Source: Bacteroidales bacterium (GTDB taxonomy: Bacteria; Bacteroidota; Bacteroidia; Bacteroidales; Paludibacteraceae). Taken from it: a DNA stretch of 64,000 nucleotides. The notes beneath the pieces are model-generated. The model was not told where the DNA came from and did not search any database. It worked only from the letters and a program-made list of their open reading frames with translations. This document shows positions 59,847-64,000 of the stretch, one piece after another (position 1 is the stretch's first letter; each line of letters opens with the position of its first letter). The stretch covers positions 1-64,000 of the forward strand of contig JAATGT010000183.1 in the NCBI GenBank assembly GCA_015654525.1. The letters are read 5' to 3'. The translations under genes and the position numbers were made by a program.

Positions 59847-60608
59847 ATGTTAGAAATAAAAAACTTACACGCCAACATCAATGGCAAAGAAATTATAAAA
59901 GGATTAAGTCTCACTGTTAACGCAGGCGAAATACATGCCATCATGGGACCAAACGGTGCCGGCAAGTCAACATTATCTTCGGTACTCACCGGAAATCCTG
60001 CATTTACAGTGACCGAAGGACAGGTTACTTTCAATGGTAAAAATCTGTTAGAACTAACCCCTGAGGATCGTTCACGCGAGGGAATTTTTCTGAGCTTTCA
60101 GTATCCGGTGGAAATTCCCGGCGTAAGCATGGTCAACTTTATGCGTACGGCAGTGAATGAACACCGTAAATATAAAAATCTGGATCCTATTTCAGCTACC
60201 GATTTTCTTCGACTAATGCGAGAGAAAAAAGAGTTGGTGGAAATGGATAACAAACTGGCAAACCGTTCGGTAAACGAAGGTTTTTCGGGTGGTGAGAAAA
60301 AACGTAACGAGATTTTTCAAATGGCCATGCTGAATCCTCTTTTGTCTATTCTGGACGAAACCGATTCCGGTCTGGACATTGACGCTTTGCGCATTGTTGC
60401 CAATGGGGTAAACAAACTAAAAAGCCCTGATAACGCCAGCATCGTCATTACCCACTATCAACGTCTGCTGGATTATATTATCCCTGATTTTGTACACGTA
60501 TTGTACGACGGACGCATTGTGAAGTCGGGCGGTAAAGAGCTGGCTTACGAGCTCGAAGAAAGAGGTTACGACTGGATTAAGAAAGAAGTTGAGGAAGCCG
60601 CCATCTAA
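59847..60608 (+). CDS. sufC: SufC ATPase of the Suf Fe-S assembly system
   Basis: The 253-residue ABC-type ATPase energises the SufBCD scaffold. It shows Walker A GPNGAGKSTL near residue 33, the Q-loop FQYPVEIPG, signature VNEGFSGGEKKRNEI, Walker B LSILDETDSGLDIDAL and H-loop VITHYQRLLDY. It lies between sufB and sufD with a repeat-bearing gap before it. The start gives the normal N-terminal MLEIKNLHANINGKEIIKG. Confidence 0.97.
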   Translation: MLEIKNLHANINGKEIIKGLSLTVNAGEIHAIMGPNGAGKSTLSSVLTGNPAFTVTEGQVTFNGKNLLELTPEDRSREGIFLSFQYPVEIPGVSMVNFMRTAVNEHRKYKNLDPISATDFLRLMREKKELVEMDNKLANRSVNEGFSGGEKKRNEIFQMAMLNPLLSILDETDSGLDIDALRIVANGVNKLKSPDNASIVITHYQRLLDYIIPDFVHVLYDGRIVKSGGKELAYELEERGYDWIKKEVEEAAI

Positions 60609-60643
60609 GTTCCTCATAAGGAATGTAAAGAAAAATTGTACAA

Positions 60644-62044
60644 ATGGAAAACAAAACTATAATAGCCGAAACTAACTCAAAAAGCCTCTCTTTGGCAGGC
60701 GTTGGGGAGGCTTCGTATATCGACTTATACAAACAACATCACGAAAGCATAAAAAAGCATTCGGCTGCGGTGATGAACGATTCTCGCGACGCATCATTTG
60801 CGCTGTTCGAAGAATTACGATTTCCTACTACAGCGTTGGAAAACTATAAATACTCCGACCTTAAAGCGGCTCTGGCTATTGATTATGGCTTAAACATTAA
60901 TCGTATTCCTATCCCGGTAAATCCGTATGATGTGTTTAAATGCGATGTGCCGGGCATTCAATCTTACCTTTTCTTTGTGGTAAACGATGCGTTTTATCCA
61001 ACCATGGATACGAAAGCATTAAAACTTCCCGAAGGAGTAATTATAGGCAGCCTGAAAGAGATTGCTGAAACACGTCCGGAATTATTAAAAGAATATTATG
61101 GCAAGCTAAGCACTTCCAAAAAAGATGGACTGGTTGCTTTCAACGGAGCTTTTGCTCAGGATGGATTCTTTATGTACGTACCAAAAAATGTACAACTGAC
61201 TAAACCTGTGCAGCTCGTAAATATTATGCGCTCGGATGTCGATTTTATGGCGAATAGTCACAATCTGATTATTCTGGAAGAAGGTGCCAAAGCGCAACTA
61301 TTGGTGTGCGACCACACGGTGGATGAAGTTCGCTTCTTATCCAATCGCGTCACCGAAGTGTTTGTGGGCGAACATGCCACTTACGAACATTACAAACTCG
61401 AAAATACACATACCAAAACCACCAATCTATCCACGCTACTAATCGATCAACGTGCATCGTCGAATGTGATAGCCAATGTAATCACGTTGCATAACGGTGT
61501 GACGCGTAATACGGTTGAAATAGACTTGGATGGAGAACATTGCGAAACTCAGCTTTGCGGTATGGTCATTGGAGATAAAAACCAGCAGGTAGATAACTTT
61601 ACCTCCATTATTCATAACAAACCAAATTGCAATAGTCACGAGCTCTTTAAATATGTGTTGGATGGTTTTGCAAAAGGTGGGTTTACCGGAAAATTATTGG
61701 TCGCAAAAGATGCACAAAAAACTACTGCATTCCAGACAAACCGGAATATCTTACTGAATAAAACAGCTAAGATGCGTACTAAACCACAACTGGAAATTTA
61801 TGCCGACGATGTAAAATGTTCGCATGGTGCTACTATCGGGTCGTTGGACGAAACCGCTAAATTTTACATGCAGTCGCGTGGTATCTCCGAACCCGAAGCG
61901 CGCTTGCTGCTGATGTTTGCTTTCACCAACGATGTGATTGAATTCATCCGTATTCCGGCATTGCAAGACAGGATAAAAATGTTGGTAGAAAAACGCCTGC
62001 GTGGAGAATTATCCAAATGCGAAGGCTGTGTGATTTGCCAATAA
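60644..62044 (+). CDS. sufD: Fe-S cluster scaffold protein SufD
   Basis: SufD is the partner of SufB in the SufBC2D complex. The 466-residue protein has ENYKYSDLKAAL, a beta-helix region with LIILEEGAKAQLLVCDHTVD and HNGVTRNTVEIDLDGEHCETQLCGMVIGDKNQQVDNFTSIIHNKPNCNSHELFKYVLDG, and the C-terminal AKFYMQSRGISEPEARLLLMFAF. It ends with a cysteine-rich tail, LSKCEGCVICQ, as in some Bacteroidota homologues. The cysteine desulfurase gene sufS, which often follows, is absent in this window. Confidence 0.96.
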   Translation: MENKTIIAETNSKSLSLAGVGEASYIDLYKQHHESIKKHSAAVMNDSRDASFALFEELRFPTTALENYKYSDLKAALAIDYGLNINRIPIPVNPYDVFKCDVPGIQSYLFFVVNDAFYPTMDTKALKLPEGVIIGSLKEIAETRPELLKEYYGKLSTSKKDGLVAFNGAFAQDGFFMYVPKNVQLTKPVQLVNIMRSDVDFMANSHNLIILEEGAKAQLLVCDHTVDEVRFLSNRVTEVFVGEHATYEHYKLENTHTKTTNLSTLLIDQRASSNVIANVITLHNGVTRNTVEIDLDGEHCETQLCGMVIGDKNQQVDNFTSIIHNKPNCNSHELFKYVLDGFAKGGFTGKLLVAKDAQKTTAFQTNRNILLNKTAKMRTKPQLEIYADDVKCSHGATIGSLDETAKFYMQSRGISEPEARLLLMFAFTNDVIEFIRIPALQDRIKMLVEKRLRGELSKCEGCVICQ

Positions 62045-62058
62045 ATAGCCATTTGAAG

Positions 62059-62213
62059 CTTCTGAAATTTTCAAAAGCTTTGCGACGACTGTTTTTGCCT
62101 TTCTGAAAATTTCAAAAGCTTCCCAACGACCGTTTTGGTCCTTCTGAAATTTTCAGAAGCTTCGCGACGACTGTTTTAGTGTTTCTGAAAATTTCAAAAA
62201 CACATACCCTGCG
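62059..62213. repeat. Tandem 41-nt repeat after sufD
   Basis: TTCTG starts at 62060, 62101, 62142 and 62183, exactly 41 bases apart. Each unit has TTCTGAAA.TTTTCA.AAGCTT, an imperfect palindrome, followed by CGACGACTGTTTT-type sequence. The last unit is partial. It fills most of the 283-base gap 62045-62327 and shows no ORF. Confidence 0.75.
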
Positions 62214-62327
62214 ATATTCAGTTTTCTCTATTTAGACAAAGCTTGTTTTCCGATAAAATTGCAGAAGAAAATATTTAAACAGTTCGGAAAACAGCAAAGA
62301 ATCTAATTTATACTGCTATTTTTAAGA

Positions 62328-62957
62328 ATGAACCTAAGTATTGACCAACTAAAATCCAAATTCCAACAACCATTGCCTGGTACAGCTTCACACCTGAAGT
62401 TGGCACCACCAAACAGGGGCAAGGAGCTGTTGGAGAAACAAAACTATCTCCTTTCGGCCAGACAAAGTGCCGTAATGGTTCTGTTATACCCTGTCAACAA
62501 TCAGCTTCGGACGGTATTTATTAAACGCAGCGAATACGATGGTATACACAGCGGTCAAATTGCTTTTCCGGGAGGGAAAAAGGAAAAAACTGATCAAAAT
62601 TTTGAAGAAACAGCACTGCGGGAAACATGGGAAGAAGTAGGAATCAAATCCGATGAAATAGAGCTGATCGGGCAACTCTCCGACCTGTTTATACCACCAA
62701 GCAACTTTATAGTGAAACCTTTCGTCGGATATTGTACAGGTCAACCGACATATAAGCTTGATCCGAGGGAAATTCAATCTGTAGTTGAAATAGATTTAGC
62801 TGATTTTTACTCGGAAAACCGTATCTTTGAAAAAGAATTTAGTTCGGGGACATCCGGACAAGCGATCAAAGCACCATACTTTAACATTAGAAACATTGAA
62901 ATATGGGGAGCAACAGCTATGATAACAAGCGAGTTGTTGGATGTGTTAAAGTCTTAG
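62328..62957 (+). CDS. Nudix hydrolase, CoA pyrophosphatase type
   Basis: The 209-residue protein has a complete Nudix box GGKKEKTDQNFEETALRETWEEVGI with the REUXEE core, preceded by SGQIAFPGGKK and followed by IELIGQLSDLFIPPSNFIVKPFVGY. The UPF0035-type pattern LLS.RQSAV..LLYP and the length fit NudL/CoA pyrophosphatases, which cleave CoA to 4'-phosphopantetheine and 3',5'-ADP. The exact substrate is inferred. It follows the 41-nt repeat and precedes the pseudouridine synthase. Confidence 0.88.
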   Translation: MNLSIDQLKSKFQQPLPGTASHLKLAPPNRGKELLEKQNYLLSARQSAVMVLLYPVNNQLRTVFIKRSEYDGIHSGQIAFPGGKKEKTDQNFEETALRETWEEVGIKSDEIELIGQLSDLFIPPSNFIVKPFVGYCTGQPTYKLDPREIQSVVEIDLADFYSENRIFEKEFSSGTSGQAIKAPYFNIRNIEIWGATAMITSELLDVLKS

Positions 62958-63087
62958 TTACTCCCCGAATATTTATCTAAAGAATAAATTATACACTTAG
63001 GTACTTTCGCACTGATCAATTATTCAGTACCGGATTTACAAAAGTTTTCTGACTTATATTATAGCCACAACTTAAAAAAATCCGACA

Positions 63088-64000
63088 TTGAATACTTACA
63101 TTCGTCTCAATAAGTTTATCAGCGATAGCGGAGTTTGTTCGCGTCGTGAAGCCGACAAATACATCGAACAAGGGCATGTTTTCGTCAATGGGCGCAGAGC
63201 TAGCGTGGGCGATCAAGTTACAGCCAAAGACAAAGTATTGCTCAACGGCAACCCCATCGAAGCAAAAACCGGAACCGACTTTGTATTTCTTGCCTTTAAT
63301 AAACCTGTAGGCATTATCAGTACCACCGAAATTGGAGTCAAAGATTCCATCGTCGATTACATAGGCTACCACGAGCGTATTTTCCCCATCGGTAGGCTCG
63401 ACAAGGAGTCGCAGGGCTTGATCTTTATGACCAACAACGGAGACATCGTCAATAAGATTCTTCGTGCCGGAAATAATCACGAAAAAGAATATCTGGTCAC
63501 CGTCAACAAACCTATTACCGATGAGTTTATCCAGAAAATGGGTGCAGGTGTTCCTATTTTGGGTGAAATGACTAAGAAATGTAAGGTAACAAAGGAGTCC
63601 ACTTTTTCGTTTCGTCTGGTACTAATACAAGGGCTAAACCGACAAATACGACGGATGTGCGAGTACTTCGAGTACGAAGTAACCAAACTGGAACGTGTAC
63701 GCATTATGAATATAAGTGTGAAAGGCATACCAGTAGGTGAGTGGCGACAACTGCAACCCGAAGAAATGGAGCAAATCATGGTAGCCATAGCCAATTCGTC
63801 ATCCACTCAGGAAACTTCGGGTAAAAAGCCAAAAGCTCAAAATACAGCCCCCAAAAAAACAGAAAGTCCCATTGCCCAACGCGCTCCAAAGCAGGTCACA
63901 ACAAAGAGACCCGATCGTTCAGCAGGTTTAAACCCAAAGTCCAGAGAACTTAGAAGTCAATCCACTAATGCCAATGGGAAAAAGAGTGGCTCAGCCAAAA
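63088..64000 (+). CDS. rluF: 23S rRNA pseudouridine synthase RluF-type, 3' end outside the window
   Basis: The gene runs off the right edge and is absent from the track as a plus-strand ORF. The frame starts at TTG (63088; no upstream ATG before a stop at 63073), giving [35 protein letters not shown], an S4 RNA-binding domain. The catalytic motif is [18 protein letters not shown], followed by [11 protein letters not shown] and [28 protein letters not shown]. From about residue 235 there is a basic, lysine- and proline-rich tail ([22 protein letters not shown]), common in Bacteroidota RluF proteins. Confidence 0.9.
   Translation, partial: MNTYIRLNKFISDSGVCSRREADKYIEQGHVFVNGRRASVGDQVTAKDKVLLNGNPIEAKTGTDFVFLAFNKPVGIISTTEIGVKDSIVDYIGYHERIFPIGRLDKESQGLIFMTNNGDIVNKILRAGNNHEKEYLVTVNKPITDEFIQKMGAGVPILGEMTKKCKVTKESTFSFRLVLIQGLNRQIRRMCEYFEYEVTKLERVRIMNISVKGIPVGEWRQLQPEEMEQIMVAIANSSSTQETSGKKPKAQNTAPKKTESPIAQRAPKQVTTKRPDRSAGLNPKSRELRSQSTNANGKKSGSAK

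Overview
The window reads as a chromosomal segment of a Bacteroidota bacterium, most likely order Bacteroidales; a Paludibacter-like genus would fit but this is a weak guess. The reasons are: many SusC-like or outer-membrane beta-barrel TonB receptors, BlaI/M56/TonB-C regulator genes, a T9SS sorting tail, the carboxyspermidine polyamine route, low GC with AT-rich intergenic DNA, and several -7 boxes of the TAnnTTTG type. No rRNA, tRNA, prophage or complete insertion sequence was seen.

Layout. 0-7.5 kb: envelope and housekeeping genes on the minus strand (rseP partial, dxr, a degenerate M23 protein, a POT peptide transporter, folB, xseA). 7.7-14.5 kb: plus-strand BlaI/M56-TonB regulator pair, a thioredoxin-like exported protein, a TPR protein and a double TonB-C protein. 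14.5-18.2 kb: AT-rich phased DNA, a DUF6261-like gene, a 58-residue BFD-like [2Fe-2S] protein missing from the ORF track, a MITE-like element and recQ. 18.2-26 kb: yccF, a DEAD-box helicase and a polyamine group (nspC, carboxynorspermidine synthase, aguA, aguB), with queC among them and a GxxExxY gene in an inverted-repeat cassette. 26-31 kb: a beta-barrel receptor, a DUF6263-like exported protein and a stomatin-like protein.

31-37 kb: a fibronectin-III protein of unknown role preceded by a long array of exactly 21-nt units, then DUF4922, a glycosyltransferase, an amino-sugar kinase and murQ, with several copies of a CCCCTTTAGGGG repeat, two of them inside the N-terminal codons of the kinase and murQ genes. 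37-44.6 kb: a tetR-tolC-hlyD-ABC-ABC-permease-permease export operon interrupted by a four-helix-bundle cassette. 44.8-52.5 kb: a DUF4249 lipoprotein with its TonB receptor, nnrDE, rlmF and an acyl-CoA dehydrogenase-like gene. 52.6-58 kb: a small ORF, a 62-nt palindromic tandem repeat, an S9 peptidase and two exported proteins behind duplicated leaders. 58-64 kb: sufBCD without sufS, a 41-nt tandem repeat, a Nudix hydrolase and a partial rluF.

How genes work together: AguA and AguB make putrescine from agmatine, then the Lys1-type synthase and NspC make spermidine through carboxyspermidine. The kinase and MurQ fit MurNAc/GlcNAc recycling. SufBCD form the Fe-S scaffold. The most unusual signal is the 21-nt array at 31768-32250, with a weaker 7/21-nt phased region before the DUF6261-like gene. 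Both lie directly upstream of small genes of unknown function and could belong to one undescribed system.
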